Positions 34,433 to 44,090 of a DNA stretch of 64,000 bases are shown one piece after another. The notes beneath the pieces are model-generated. The model was not told where the DNA came from. It did no database searches and saw only the letters and a program-made list of their open reading frames with translations. Source of the stretch: Leucobacter sp. cx-42 (GTDB taxonomy: Bacteria; Actinomycetota; Actinomycetes; Actinomycetales; Microbacteriaceae); assembly GCF_014529985.1 (NCBI RefSeq), contig NZ_JACVMU010000008.1, forward strand, positions 124,001 through 188,000, given 5' to 3'. The first letter of the stretch is position 1, and every line of letters begins with the position of its first letter. Made by a program: the position numbers and the translations under genes.

Positions 34433-34834
34433 ATGACTGAGAACACCACCACTGCACATATCGCAATGATGAGCGACGCGGATCTTGACGCTGCGATCGC
34501 TGCCCGTAATGCTGCGAAGGCAGATGAGCGCACAGCGAGCACTCGTGAACTTTCGCCGCGAAAGCCTGACGATCATCAGCCCAAGAACGGGCACATGATC
34601 TCGTTTGAGTTCCGCGGTGAGCGATTCCAGATCGATGCTCGTTTCGCCCGAGACATCAACACGAGCATGCAGTTCAAGAACGGCGAGCTCGATGTCGCGA
34701 TCTCGCGAATGATCGGTGCAGAAGGTTACAAGAACCTCGTTGAGTTGCTTGCTGACGAGGACGGCTTCAGCGACACCAACGACCTCGCTGAATGGTTCAG
34801 CTCCTTCTATGAGAAGGCTGGCGCAAAAAACTAA
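34433..34834 (+). CDS. Tail assembly chaperone, short form (gpG-like)
   Basis: 133 residues. It is helical and charged, with the core MISFEFRGERFQIDARFARD and EGYKNLVELLADEDGF, ends at TAA 34832-34834 just after the slippery heptamer. With its frameshifted partner it escorts the tape measure during tail assembly. Confidence 0.85.
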   Translation: MTENTTTAHIAMMSDADLDAAIAARNAAKADERTASTRELSPRKPDDHQPKNGHMISFEFRGERFQIDARFARDINTSMQFKNGELDVAISRMIGAEGYKNLVELLADEDGFSDTNDLAEWFSSFYEKAGAKN

Positions 34835-35277
34835 TCCTGCTCGTCTCCCTGATCAAAGAGTGCCGCGACCGTGTTACCGCTGACCTGATGCGGTACTACG
34901 GCGTGCGCCTCTCTGACGTGGAGGCGGGCCGAGAAGACGCCCTCGAAGTTGCGCACATGATCGCTCATGTTCCAGCCGGGAGCGCTGTGTATGAGTGGAT
35001 CGGTGGGGAGCTCGCAATGACTGACGAGGTGTCAGCTATTCGTGAGCTCAACTTCACCGTTGCTCAGGTGAACAGTACGAAGAAGCTGACCAGGCCGGCA
35101 CCGCCTGAGGGTATTCGTTCGCGTGAGCGGAAGCGTGACCAGTTGTCGCGCAACGTGCGTGCATTCAAGAAACGGAGGGCGCAACGTGTCCAGCAAACCG
35201 CGAGTGAAGCTCAATCTGCGAGGCATCAACAAACTACTGAAGTCAGCACAACCGATGGTCGACAAGATCGGCCGTGA
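34433..35277 (+). CDS. Tail assembly chaperone, frameshifted long form (gpGT-like)
   Basis: The reading frame meets A-AAA-AAC at 34825-34831, the classical -1 slippery heptamer, one codon before the stop. A -1 slip continues with CTA-ATC-CTG into the open frame LILLVSLIKECRDRVTADLM and onward to TGA at 35277, giving about 281 residues. This G/GT arrangement directly before the tape measure is conserved in long-tailed phages. The long form is normally made at a few percent; no downstream structure was analysed. Confidence 0.9.
34825..34831 (+). promoter_or_regulatory. Programmed -1 frameshift site A AAA AAC
   Basis: In-frame codons GCA-AAA-AAC-TAA: the heptamer A-AAA-AAC allows both tRNAs to re-pair after slipping back one base, bypassing the TAA. 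Confidence 0.88.
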
Positions 35278-35431
35278 GATCGCTGCTGATGCCGATGGCA
35301 ACTATGAGTATGTCTCAAACGAACACCGATGGACTGGCCGTGGACACATCCAAACCGCCGATATTGAGACAGCACGAAAAGACGCCCGCAACAACGAGCT
35401 TCTCAAAGCGCTCGGGCGCAACATCAAGTAG
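35186..35431 (+). CDS. Small tail/neck protein
   Basis: 81 residues from GTG 35186 (GGAGGGC upstream), overlapping the long chaperone frame by 92 nt. It reads SKPRVKLNLRGINKLLKSAQ and later SNEHRWTGRGHIQTADIETA. Similar small proteins with a 'LNLRG-INKL' start occur among neck/tail genes of actinophages; the exact role is not known. The last real gene before the antisense insertion. Confidence 0.6.
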   Translation: MSSKPRVKLNLRGINKLLKSAQPMVDKIGREIAADADGNYEYVSNEHRWTGRGHIQTADIETARKDARNNELLKALGRNIK

Positions 35432-35435
35432 CGCC

Positions 35436-36320
35436 CTACAGCTGATCGATGAGCGGTGCAGCTTTCTGCTGATACTGCTCATCGGTCAGCACACCCGCAT
35501 CAAGGAGCCCCTTCAACTGCAGCAGCTGATCAGCTGGAGAGCCTTCTGCTTGTACCGGGTTGCTGTCCTCGGCTTCTTGCTCTACGAACTTCGCTTCGCT
35601 TCGCGAGATCCGGTTTACAGCTTCAGCAAAATTTCGTAGCTTCTTCTCGTCTTTGGCAGGGCCGTCGATGATGACGGTTGCGTCGTCGGGGAAGATGATC
35701 GTGACGTAGACCCTGGTTTTGTCTTTTTTGAACATGCCACCAGCGATCGCACCAACCGGGCCGGCCAGAAGAGCTCCAGCACCGATGCGCGTAAGCGTTG
35801 GTCTGCTCCGGTCTGCACCAGATTCAAATTCTGCATTAGCGCCAGCGATTGGTCGCCTAGCACCGAGCAAGTACCGGTATCCCTTGTAACTCGCGGTATG
35901 GCCGTTGTATTCAACAAAGTCAAGTTTGCGCAGAGTCTCAAGGCTTGCGGCTACAGCTAACTCAATCTCTTTAGCATTCCGCGCGGCAATTTCTTCGATC
36001 TCAGTTGCAGTGAGTGGACCACGCAGCGTGATGGCTTCCGAGATCAAGTTCTTCATCTCTTCAAAGTCTGCATTGTGCTTCTTCGCGAAGACAACCGAAT
36101 TTAGATCTGCAGTCGCGCGCTTCGCGTTCAAACCTGGAACTACAAAGCGAAGGTGCCCGTTCACTAACGCTGAAGCTGCCTTGTGCTCGAGACGTTCGAT
36201 GTCAGCAAGCGCTATTTCGCGGTCAGGTCCAGTTGCGCGCCACCCGTCTCTAGAGATCTTCACTGTCGTGCCATCGAAGTCGATCTGGCCGCCGAAGCCC
36301 TCTACGCGCAATGCAGTCAT
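35436..36320 (-). CDS. DUF4429/SHOCT-like protein inserted antisense in the tail operon
   Basis: 294 residues from ATG 36320. The N-terminal part (VEGFGGQIDFDGTTVKISRD and IALADIERLEHKAASALVNG) resembles DUF4429 (a PH-like fold). The C-terminus ends LLQLKGLLDAGVLTDEQYQQ, a clear SHOCT motif (short helical oligomerisation module). A hydrophobic Gly/Ala stretch (IGAGALLAGPVGAIAGG, about 187-203) may insert in the membrane. It occupies the gap between tail chaperones and tape measure on the opposite strand, a typical place for a moron expressed in the lysogen. Function unknown. Confidence 0.75.
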   Translation of the reverse strand: MTALRVEGFGGQIDFDGTTVKISRDGWRATGPDREIALADIERLEHKAASALVNGHLRFVVPGLNAKRATADLNSVVFAKKHNADFEEMKNLISEAITLRGPLTATEIEEIAARNAKEIELAVAASLETLRKLDFVEYNGHTASYKGYRYLLGARRPIAGANAEFESGADRSRPTLTRIGAGALLAGPVGAIAGGMFKKDKTRVYVTIIFPDDATVIIDGPAKDEKKLRNFAEAVNRISRSEAKFVEQEAEDSNPVQAEGSPADQLLQLKGLLDAGVLTDEQYQQKAAPLIDQL

Positions 36321-36354
36321 GCCCTGATCATACCTAACCAATTTGGAGGTGCCC

Positions 36355-39300
36355 ATGGCTGCAAACGGCATTGAAGTTGCATCAGCTTATATTTCGCTAC
36401 TCGTGAAAGCGCCCGGAATCGGGAAAGCAATCAACCGGGCTGTTGCCGGAGTCGATACATCAGCAGCAGGGAAGCGGATCGGCAAGCAGATCTCTGATTC
36501 TGTTGGGTCATCGCTGAAGGATCAAGTAGCTAAGAAGTTCGCTGAGGCTACTGCAGCAGCACTAGACAAACAGACCACTGCCGCAAAAAAGCTCGCTGAC
36601 GCTGAGCACGCACTGGTGAAGGCCCGTGCACAACATGGCACGACTTCGGCAAAGGTCACAGTAGCCGAGGAAAAACTCCATAAGCTGCGCTCCTCGGGCA
36701 AAGCAAGCACAGGTCAACTCGAAGCGGCAGAGGCCTCTCTTGCAAAGGCTCAAGCTGATGCCGCTGGCACCCGCAAGAACGTAGTGTCTGCGGAGAACTC
36801 GCTCACCGAGGCAAAGCGAAATGCGACCGATGCTTCGAAAGCCTACACAGCTGCTGTCGAAGCGGAAGCGTCGAAGGGTGCGAGAGCTCTCGAGTGGATG
36901 CCGCTCGCAAGTGCTCGCATCGATGAGATCGCAGGCAAGTGGCAGGCAGCTGGGGCGAAGATCTCCGGTGTCGGTGACTCGCTCACAAGCAGCATCACCA
37001 AGCCCGCCGCTGCCGCTGGCGGAGCGGTGCTGACGCTTGTTGGCGCACTCGGGTTCAAACGACTCGTTGGTATCGATACCGCACGTGGCCAGTTCAAGGG
37101 TCTCGGCATGGACGCTGACGCGGTCATGAAACAGGTGGACGCTGGTGTAACGAACACGTCGCTTTCGATGGCGACCGGTGCATCACTTGCAGTGGGCATT
37201 CTCGCAACAGGGTCGGTGCCTCTCAGCGGGCTTGAAGCTCAGATCAAACGTGTGGCGAACGTCAGCGCCGCGTACAGCGTGGAGAGCGAGCACGCTGGCT
37301 ACCTGCTGAACAACATTCTGTCCAAGAACAAGGTCACGTACGGTGATCTGTCTCAGATGGTGCAGAACCAGATCCCGATCATTACTCAGCTCGCAGATCA
37401 CTACGGTGTCGCCGCTGGGGACATCGAGGATATGGCGAAGCGCGGCGAGATCTCAATCGCAGATTTCAACGCTGTGCTTGACCAGAACGCCGGCAAAGCA
37501 GCTGAGTCATATGCGGAGACGTGGAAGGGTGTCACCTCAAACATCATCGCGAATCTCAGCAAGATGGGCGCCAAATTCATGGAGCCCACTTTCAACATCC
37601 TGAAAGAAGAAGCAGCTGGCTTCCTTGAAATGCTGAAGTCTGACGAGTTCTCGAAGATCGCGGCAGACATTGGTAGTCGGATCGCTGCTGCTGTCACAAC
37701 CGTCACCGAAAAGGTACGTGAGCTCTTTGATTGGTGGGCAAGCCTCTCTGAAGGGCAGAAGAAGTTCATCGGAGTGTCAGCCGGTGTGCTGATCGCGCTT
37801 GGGCCGGTGCTCAAGATTCTTGGGTTCATGGTAGGCGGGGTCGGGAAACTGATCACAGCAACCAAGATCGTGATCGCGCTCTTCACTGGCTGGAAAACCG
37901 CAGCTGGTGGTGCTGCTCTTGGCGTAAAGGCGCTCACTGGCGCTACCAAAGGCCAGACAGCTGCGTTGAAAATTGCGGCCATTGCCCAAAAAGGTTTTGC
38001 CGGCGCCCTGGACCTCATTCGCGGACACCCAATTATTGCGGCCATCACGTTGATTGTTGGTCTGCTCGTTTGGTTCTTCGCGAAAACTGAGCTTGGTCAA
38101 AAACTATGGGCTGAATTCACCGGCTTCCTAGGCGAAGCTTGGGCGAATATCTCTGCAGTTTTCCAGACCCTTTGGGACAACGTCCTTAAACCGATTTTCG
38201 ATGGTATCGGCATTGTCGTTGGGTGGTTGTGGACCAACATCCTCAAGCCAACCTTTGACGCGTGGGCGATCCTGTTCGCGATTGTCGGCGGAATTTTCGC
38301 TGGCGTCTGGGAAGCCATCATTAAGCCAATTTTTGATGGCATTGGCGCAGTAGTTGGTTGGCTGTGGACAAACATCGTTCAGCCTTATTTCGGCCTCATC
38401 GGTGCCTACTTTAAGGCGCTCGGTCAGGTTATCTCGTGGCTGTGGACGAACATCGTGCAACCTACGTTCAACCTCATTGGCGGGTTCATCTCCACCGTGT
38501 GGACGAATTGGATCAAGCCGGTACTGACCGCGTTCTGGGGACTTATCCAGAACACGCTCGGACCCATCTTCAACTGGCTGTATCAACATGTCATTCAGCC
38601 AGTGTGGAATGGCATCTCGGCTGTTATCTCGTCCGTCTGGACGAACGGGATCAAGCCAATTATTGACACGCTGGTGCGCGTCATCCAGTCGGATCCGAAG
38701 AAAGCGTTTGAGGCTGCTCGTGACGCAATTGGGGTTGCGTGGAAGGGTATACAGGATCTCGCTAAGGCACCCGTAAAGTTTGTCGTAGAGACCGTCATAA
38801 ATGGCCTGATCGGGACGATAAATAAGATCCCTGGCGTGGATATCCCGAAGGTGTCACTTCCTAAGGGATTCGCTCGTGGTGGCATCCTTCCTGGGATGTC
38901 TCGTATGAGCGATGGCGACGACCAGTTGATCATGGCTCGTCGTGGCGAAGGCATGATGGTCTCTGAGGCGCTCCGCACTTCAGCGGATCGGTCAGCGTTC
39001 CTTGCCGCAAATGCTGCGGGGCGACGAGGCATCGGCTTCGCGTCGATGCTGCAGGGGCTCGCGCTTGGTGGTCTTGTCCACCCGATGCCGGGTGCAGTTG
39101 TCACTGAAGAGTACGGCGGCTACCCGGGGCACAAGGGCATCGACCTTGCACTGCCTCAGGGCACACCGATTCGTGCGGCCGCATCAGGAACAGTCGATTT
39201 CTCTGGCTGGTACGGCGGCGGCGGTTGGATGGCCGGCCTGAACCACGGACGTGGCCTGGGCACTCGATACAAGCACATGATGTCACCGCCGATTGTGGCG

Positions 39301-39888
39301 GTTGGGCAGAAGGTCAAGCAACGGCAGGTCATCGGCTACGAAGGCACGACGGGTGATTCAACCGGACCGCACTTGCACTACGAGGTACTGAAAGACGGCG
39401 ACCGGATCAACCCGCGCCCGTATCTCGATGGTGCTGGTGACGCTGGCATGCTCGACATCTTCGAAGGCCTCAAAGGGCTGCTCAAGGGGCAGTTCACGAA
39501 GGCTTTCCCTGGGTCGGATATGTGGATCGATGCTGCGTGGGGGATCGGTGCTGACGGTATCGATCGCGCCATCAAGTGGGGCAAATCGATGCTGCCTTGG
39601 GGCGGCGGGATTGCGCCGCTGCTGTATGACAACGGCGGCTTCTTGGATCCAGGCACACACCTTGTGCAGAACAAGACCAGGCGCCCTGAACCGATTCTCA
39701 CTGGTTCTCAGTGGGATGACATTCGGGCAGGCCGTGACGGTGGCGGCTTGCGGCCAGGCGATCAGCTGGTACTTCGTGTGGGCGAAGAAGAGTTCGACGC
39801 GTATGTCGAGCACAAGGCTGATTCGCGGATCCAGCGTGCTGGACGACGGGATGCGGCGCGTATGCGGACGCGTCAAGGACTGAACTAA
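36355..39888 (+). CDS. Tape measure protein with M23 peptidase domain
   Basis: 1177 residues from ATG 36355 (TTGGAGG upstream). N-terminal helical/coiled part with Ala/Lys repeats (about 60-160), hydrophobic segments (LKILGFMVGGVGKLI, AITLIVGLLVWFFAK), then seven or so Trp-rich repeats of the type WLWTNIVQPTF (about 590-760). From about residue 905 follows a lysostaphin-type M23 domain: HKGIDLALPQGTPI, then GPHLHYEV. It fixes tail length and may open the peptidoglycan during DNA entry. Confidence 0.93.
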   Translation: MAANGIEVASAYISLLVKAPGIGKAINRAVAGVDTSAAGKRIGKQISDSVGSSLKDQVAKKFAEATAAALDKQTTAAKKLADAEHALVKARAQHGTTSAKVTVAEEKLHKLRSSGKASTGQLEAAEASLAKAQADAAGTRKNVVSAENSLTEAKRNATDASKAYTAAVEAEASKGARALEWMPLASARIDEIAGKWQAAGAKISGVGDSLTSSITKPAAAAGGAVLTLVGALGFKRLVGIDTARGQFKGLGMDADAVMKQVDAGVTNTSLSMATGASLAVGILATGSVPLSGLEAQIKRVANVSAAYSVESEHAGYLLNNILSKNKVTYGDLSQMVQNQIPIITQLADHYGVAAGDIEDMAKRGEISIADFNAVLDQNAGKAAESYAETWKGVTSNIIANLSKMGAKFMEPTFNILKEEAAGFLEMLKSDEFSKIAADIGSRIAAAVTTVTEKVRELFDWWASLSEGQKKFIGVSAGVLIALGPVLKILGFMVGGVGKLITATKIVIALFTGWKTAAGGAALGVKALTGATKGQTAALKIAAIAQKGFAGALDLIRGHPIIAAITLIVGLLVWFFAKTELGQKLWAEFTGFLGEAWANISAVFQTLWDNVLKPIFDGIGIVVGWLWTNILKPTFDAWAILFAIVGGIFAGVWEAIIKPIFDGIGAVVGWLWTNIVQPYFGLIGAYFKALGQVISWLWTNIVQPTFNLIGGFISTVWTNWIKPVLTAFWGLIQNTLGPIFNWLYQHVIQPVWNGISAVISSVWTNGIKPIIDTLVRVIQSDPKKAFEAARDAIGVAWKGIQDLAKAPVKFVVETVINGLIGTINKIPGVDIPKVSLPKGFARGGILPGMSRMSDGDDQLIMARRGEGMMVSEALRTSADRSAFLAANAAGRRGIGFASMLQGLALGGLVHPMPGAVVTEEYGGYPGHKGIDLALPQGTPIRAAASGTVDFSGWYGGGGWMAGLNHGRGLGTRYKHMMSPPIVAVGQKVKQRQVIGYEGTTGDSTGPHLHYEVLKDGDRINPRPYLDGAGDAGMLDIFEGLKGLLKGQFTKAFPGSDMWIDAAWGIGADGIDRAIKWGKSMLPWGGGIAPLLYDNGGFLDPGTHLVQNKTRRPEPILTGSQWDDIRAGRDGGGLRPGDQLVLRVGEEEFDAYVEHKADSRIQRAGRRDAARMRTRQGLN

Positions 39889-39900
39889 GAGAGGCTAGCA

Positions 39901-42042
39901 ATGGCTGTATTCAACAAAACACTGTCGAGCGGGTACACGCTTCGTTTGACGGTTGTAGTCCAGTCCCAAAATGCGACCGCACGCACCACCACCTACTCGT
40001 ATTCGCTGCAGCTGATCAAGAACAGTGGATCGGGTAAATGGGCGAGCGGCACCGGCTATTGGTCGGTGCGCTCGCCCTCGGGCACGGTCGTGTCGAATGG
40101 GTCTATCAGCGGGTACGACTTCCGGAATTATTCGACCCTGACGCTCAAGTCTGGGACGGTGTCGTTCTCTGGGGATGCGGCCCGTACTTGGTGGGGCGTC
40201 TTTGACGACATTGTCGGGTATGGGGAGCTTGGTGGGGGGACCGTTGACGGTGTATTGACACCGCCGAAGCTTCCCTCGATTGCGCCACCTGCGGCACCAT
40301 CCACTCCTTCGGTGACGAGAAATTCTGACACGCAGCATTCCCTGAGCTGGACACGGAATGGCGCGTATACGTCGGTGCAGGTGTGGCGTGGCACGAGCAC
40401 GTCGAACATGACGCAGATAGGTACTGCATCGGGGAACGCGTTCTCTTACGTTGACAAGACGACAAAAACGAACCAGCGGTATTACTACAAGGTTCGCGGA
40501 GTCAACGCGAATGGCACGTCAGGGTTCTCTGGAACATCTGGCGCGGTGTACACGACACCGGCAGCACCATCTGGGGTGAGCGCGGTCCGCTCGGGCACGT
40601 CAATCGCGGTGGCCGCATCAACGCTGCCACCATATGCGACCTCGTATGACATTGAAGACAATGGCGCGGTGATTGCTTCCTCGGTGCAGCTGCCGTGGAC
40701 GCACACCGCCCCGTCGAACACGGTCTCGCATCGATACCGGGTGCGAGCGAAACGTGGAAGCCTCGTAAGTGGATGGTCTGCGTATTCTGCGACCGTGTAC
40801 GTGCCGGCACCTCCAGGAGCGCCAACGAACTTGGCGCCAAATGGTGGACTTGTCGGTGAGGGAACGACACAGTTTTCATGGCGGCATAACTCGCTAGATA
40901 CTTCTCCTCAGGCTACTGCGGAGCTGCGTTACCGTCTCGACGGTGGAGGCTGGATCACCGTGCCAATTGCTGGTGGTGCGGAGTCGACACCAGTTGATGT
41001 CACGCCAGGGGTTCTGGAATGGCAGGTTCGCACAAAGGGTGGACACGCCTCTTTTGGTGACTGGTCTGCTGTCGCGGCGGCGCAGGTTATCGAGCCACCT
41101 CAGGTGACTGTTGCGGTTCCGGGTGAGGTTCATGAGCGACCGACGCTGACTGTCGTGTGGGAAACCGTTCAAGCGGATTCTCTTGTCCAGTCTTCGTGGA
41201 TTGTGGAGCTGCGGTCAGGTGAAGACGTGCTGGAGACGCGTTCTGGCACCGGCTCTGGGACACAGGTGATGTTGCGGACGCGGCTTCCTGATGGCGCCAT
41301 GTTCCAGGTCGCTGTTCAAGCCGCTGTTGGCCCAGTGGTTTCTGAGTGGTCGGTGCAAGAGTTCCTTGTTGAGTTTGTGCCACCAGCGCCACCAATGGTG
41401 ATGCTGGGGTGGGATGACTCGCTTGGCACGGGATCCATTTCGGTGGAGCCTGGCTCGAGTGAAGACGTTGTTGAGCCGACTGTCTCGATGCAAGTTGAGC
41501 GGTCGTTCGATGGGGAGACGTGGGAACTCGTTGTTGAAGGTCTCGAACCTGTCACACAAGTGACAGATGCTGAGTGCCTGTCGTTCGGTGAGACCATGTA
41601 CCGCGTGACTGCGTTCACCCAGTTTGGTGCGTCTGCTGATGTCACTGAAGTGTTGATGGCTGAATCTTGGGCGGTCTGGCTGGGTGGCGGCGAAGGCTAC
41701 ATGCTGACTGCTCGGCTCCCGTACGACCCGGAAGTGAGCGTGAGTGTTGCCCGTGCTCGAACCAAGCACCGGTTTGAAGGTCGTCCGCTCGCGGTCGCCT
41801 ACTCGTCTCCATATGTGGATCGATCGGTAGCTCATTCAGGTCGCCTTCTCGACGACGACCAAGACGTTGCCACCAGGCGAGCATTGCAAGATCTTGCGTT
41901 GGTCGAGGAACCGGTGCACCTGTACCGAGATCCCACCGGGGAGCGCATGTATGGAGTGCTCACAGGTGAGCTCGTCGTAGACCGAGAGTTTGACGGCATC
42001 TGGACGTACTCGTTTGCTGTCGAGGAAACGGAGCGCGCATGA
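39901..42042 (+). CDS. Distal tail / minor tail protein with fibronectin III-like domains
   Basis: 713 residues. N-terminal beta domain (residues 1-125), then FN3-like units (PAAPSTPSVTRNSDTQHSLS; PAAPSGVSAVRSG; PGAPTNLAPNGG) and a C-terminal domain (GYMLTARLPYDPEVSVSV...) that looks like the distal-tail fold. Such proteins form the tail tip; FN3 units often bind carbohydrates. GAGAGGCTAGC precedes the ATG. Overlaps the next gene by 4 nt. Confidence 0.72.
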   Translation: MAVFNKTLSSGYTLRLTVVVQSQNATARTTTYSYSLQLIKNSGSGKWASGTGYWSVRSPSGTVVSNGSISGYDFRNYSTLTLKSGTVSFSGDAARTWWGVFDDIVGYGELGGGTVDGVLTPPKLPSIAPPAAPSTPSVTRNSDTQHSLSWTRNGAYTSVQVWRGTSTSNMTQIGTASGNAFSYVDKTTKTNQRYYYKVRGVNANGTSGFSGTSGAVYTTPAAPSGVSAVRSGTSIAVAASTLPPYATSYDIEDNGAVIASSVQLPWTHTAPSNTVSHRYRVRAKRGSLVSGWSAYSATVYVPAPPGAPTNLAPNGGLVGEGTTQFSWRHNSLDTSPQATAELRYRLDGGGWITVPIAGGAESTPVDVTPGVLEWQVRTKGGHASFGDWSAVAAAQVIEPPQVTVAVPGEVHERPTLTVVWETVQADSLVQSSWIVELRSGEDVLETRSGTGSGTQVMLRTRLPDGAMFQVAVQAAVGPVVSEWSVQEFLVEFVPPAPPMVMLGWDDSLGTGSISVEPGSSEDVVEPTVSMQVERSFDGETWELVVEGLEPVTQVTDAECLSFGETMYRVTAFTQFGASADVTEVLMAESWAVWLGGGEGYMLTARLPYDPEVSVSVARARTKHRFEGRPLAVAYSSPYVDRSVAHSGRLLDDDQDVATRRALQDLALVEEPVHLYRDPTGERMYGVLTGELVVDREFDGIWTYSFAVEETERA

Positions 42043-43094
42043 ACTTGCATGGCGTACGCCGCCCATCCTGGCGTTTCCAGCTCCTTGACCGAGACAACGC
42101 TCCCATCAGCGATGTTCCCGGGGTGAAGGGCGGCAGCTGCGAGGTTGCCGCCCTGAGCCGTCTTGGCTGGTCTGGGTCTATCGAGGTGAAGCACACGGGG
42201 CATGAGATCGATTTCATGCGGCATCGTGTTCGAGCGATCTATGATCCTGGCGTTTCTGGCGTTGATCCTTGGCCGGTGTGCACGCTGCTGTTGTCGTCGC
42301 CTGAGGAAAAGTTCGGGGCAGATGGGCTTACTTTCAATGTTGGCTTGATGTCTCCACTTGCTGTGGTTGACGAGGACACGACAGAGACGACGCTTTCTTA
42401 CCCAGCTGGGAAGAACATTATTCCTACCGTGGTCGATCTGATCAGGTCAACGGGTGAGCGCAACATTGCGGTCACTGATTCTGACGCAGTGACGCGGGGC
42501 CCGACGATGTGGCCACCTGGCACGCCAAAGCTCACAATCATTAATGAACTGCTTGAGGCTGCCGGGTATTGGTCGTTGTGGTGTGACGGGTCAGGCATGT
42601 TCCGTATCGAACCGTATGTGCCGCCTGCTGAGCGTTCACCCGCGTACGAGTTCGCTGCTGGAGCTGCAGCCGTACACACCCCGGATTGGGGGCGGGTGCA
42701 AGATTTGGCGTCAGTGCCAAACCGGTTCGTGGTTGTTGGTCAGGGTGATGATGAGAAACCTGGCCTTGTTGGTATCGCAGTGAATGAGAATCCGGGTAGT
42801 CCATTTTCTATCCAGAATCGTGGCGGACGCGTGATTACCGCGGTAGAAGAGGGCGTGGAGGTCGCTGACCAGGCAGCCGCGAACCTGCTCGCTCAGAAAC
42901 GTCTGCTCGACCGCATGAGTCCAGTTGCAAAGCTCGACGTGACGCACGCCATCCTGCCGCTGCAACCCAACGATGTCGTACGGTTCGCGCCGCTCGACCG
43001 AGAACCAGTCTCCGCAACCGTGCAACGTATGTCCTGGAACTTCGAGGCAATGGCGTTGTGCGATGCGGAATGGAGGGAGGCACAGAGTGTTTGA
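42039..43094 (+). CDS. Minor tail protein, baseplate-hub-like
   Basis: 351 residues. The segment VTHAILPLQPNDVVRFAPLD and the domain layout (beta-rich N-terminus, LTIINELLEAAGYWSLWCDG in the centre) agree with tail-hub proteins of siphoviruses infecting actinobacteria. It should sit at the tail tip near the tape measure. Overlaps neighbours on both sides. Confidence 0.7.
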   Translation: MNLHGVRRPSWRFQLLDRDNAPISDVPGVKGGSCEVAALSRLGWSGSIEVKHTGHEIDFMRHRVRAIYDPGVSGVDPWPVCTLLLSSPEEKFGADGLTFNVGLMSPLAVVDEDTTETTLSYPAGKNIIPTVVDLIRSTGERNIAVTDSDAVTRGPTMWPPGTPKLTIINELLEAAGYWSLWCDGSGMFRIEPYVPPAERSPAYEFAAGAAAVHTPDWGRVQDLASVPNRFVVVGQGDDEKPGLVGIAVNENPGSPFSIQNRGGRVITAVEEGVEVADQAAANLLAQKRLLDRMSPVAKLDVTHAILPLQPNDVVRFAPLDREPVSATVQRMSWNFEAMALCDAEWREAQSV

Positions 43095-43689
43095 CGAGTT
43101 GATGAAACGGATTGACCATCTTCGGTTGGATATTGCTGGGAAGCCGGAACTTCGGTGGGGAGTGGTTTCTTCGGCATCTCCGCTCGCTGTTCAGCTTGAT
43201 GGTGACGCGGGCCCGCTTGCTGGCTCTCCCTCAACACTGGTGGGGGAGAGAAGTGTTGGCGACCGTGTGCAAATCGCGATTCAAAATAGACGGGCAACGA
43301 TCATCGGCGTAGCCGGGGGAATCGGAAGTGCATTCGCCCTGAAATCTCAGCTCGAAGCTTGGGCGGCAATCGACGGCACCCACGCATGGGTCGAGAGCGA
43401 GAAGCGTGAGTATGTGCGGGCCGGCGGTAAATGGCGGCGTGTACCGATCATTGAATCTGGCACAGTGCGACTTGAAGGTGAAGCCGGTGTAACAAGATCC
43501 GCAGAGATCTCGTTCACACCTGGCTTGTTCCCTGCGGTGCCGGCTCTTCAGATATCTGCGCTATCGAGCGCGCCACAGAACGTGGTCGGTCTAGCGTTCA
43601 ACCCTATTAGCGCGAGCGGTGCCACGATCTGGCTCCGCTACGCGACAGCTACCGCAGTGAACGTCCATTGGACAGCCGTGCTGTCCTAG
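43087..43689 (+). CDS. Tail-tip protein with OB-like start
   Basis: 200 residues from GTG 43087, chosen because GGAGGGAGGC lies just ahead. The first 75 residues (RWGVVSSASPLAVQLDGDAG, VGDRVQIAIQNRRATIIG) form the short OB-like module of baseplate spike proteins; the rest (SFTPGLFPAVPALQISALSS) looks like a receptor-binding beta-sandwich. It may be the adsorption protein. Confidence 0.6.
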   Translation: MFDELMKRIDHLRLDIAGKPELRWGVVSSASPLAVQLDGDAGPLAGSPSTLVGERSVGDRVQIAIQNRRATIIGVAGGIGSAFALKSQLEAWAAIDGTHAWVESEKREYVRAGGKWRRVPIIESGTVRLEGEAGVTRSAEISFTPGLFPAVPALQISALSSAPQNVVGLAFNPISASGATIWLRYATATAVNVHWTAVLS

Positions 43690-43701
43690 AGAAGGGTAAC
43701 C

Positions 43702-44022
43702 ATGTCTTACTTAACACAGTCGCGTATGGCGCAGGACTACGGCCTGATCATGCGCATAGCAGCGTGCGCCGCGGTCGAGGGCAGAATGTCCAGGCCGGCG
43801 TCGTGGGCTGATGACCGGCGTATCGGATTCATGGCTACGCCAGGCTGGGCTGCCGCCTATGCGGCGTCACAGGCGCGTTATGACGCTGCAGTCGAGCCAA
43901 AGCCGCTGCCACCTGGCGAGGACGGTGACGCGATCACTGACGAGATGATCCGCGATGAAGTCGTCAAAGTTCTCGCAGCGGAAACACCACCACCCGTACA
44001 AGAACCCGAACCCCCCCTCTGA
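43702..44022 (+). CDS. Hypothetical tail-region protein
   Basis: 106 residues (SYLTQSRMAQDYGLIMRIAA ... GWAAAYAASQARYDAAVEPK), Ala-rich helical with a Pro/Glu-rich end. Similar short proteins follow tail-fibre genes in actinophages; function unknown. AGAAGGGTAACC precedes the ATG. Confidence 0.6.
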   Translation: MSYLTQSRMAQDYGLIMRIAACAAVEGRMSRPASWADDRRIGFMATPGWAAAYAASQARYDAAVEPKPLPPGEDGDAITDEMIRDEVVKVLAAETPPPVQEPEPPL

Positions 44023-44040
44023 GTAGGGGGTTTCTTCATT
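44009..44040 (+). terminator. Terminator between tail and lysis genes
   Basis: AACCCCC / GGGGGTT stem (44009-44015, 44026-44032) followed by TCTTCATTT; overlaps the stop of the preceding gene. Confidence 0.75.
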
Positions 44041-44090
44041 TCCACGGCAGGCCGCACGGTCTGCCGTTTCCTATTTCAAGGGAGGTGTCC

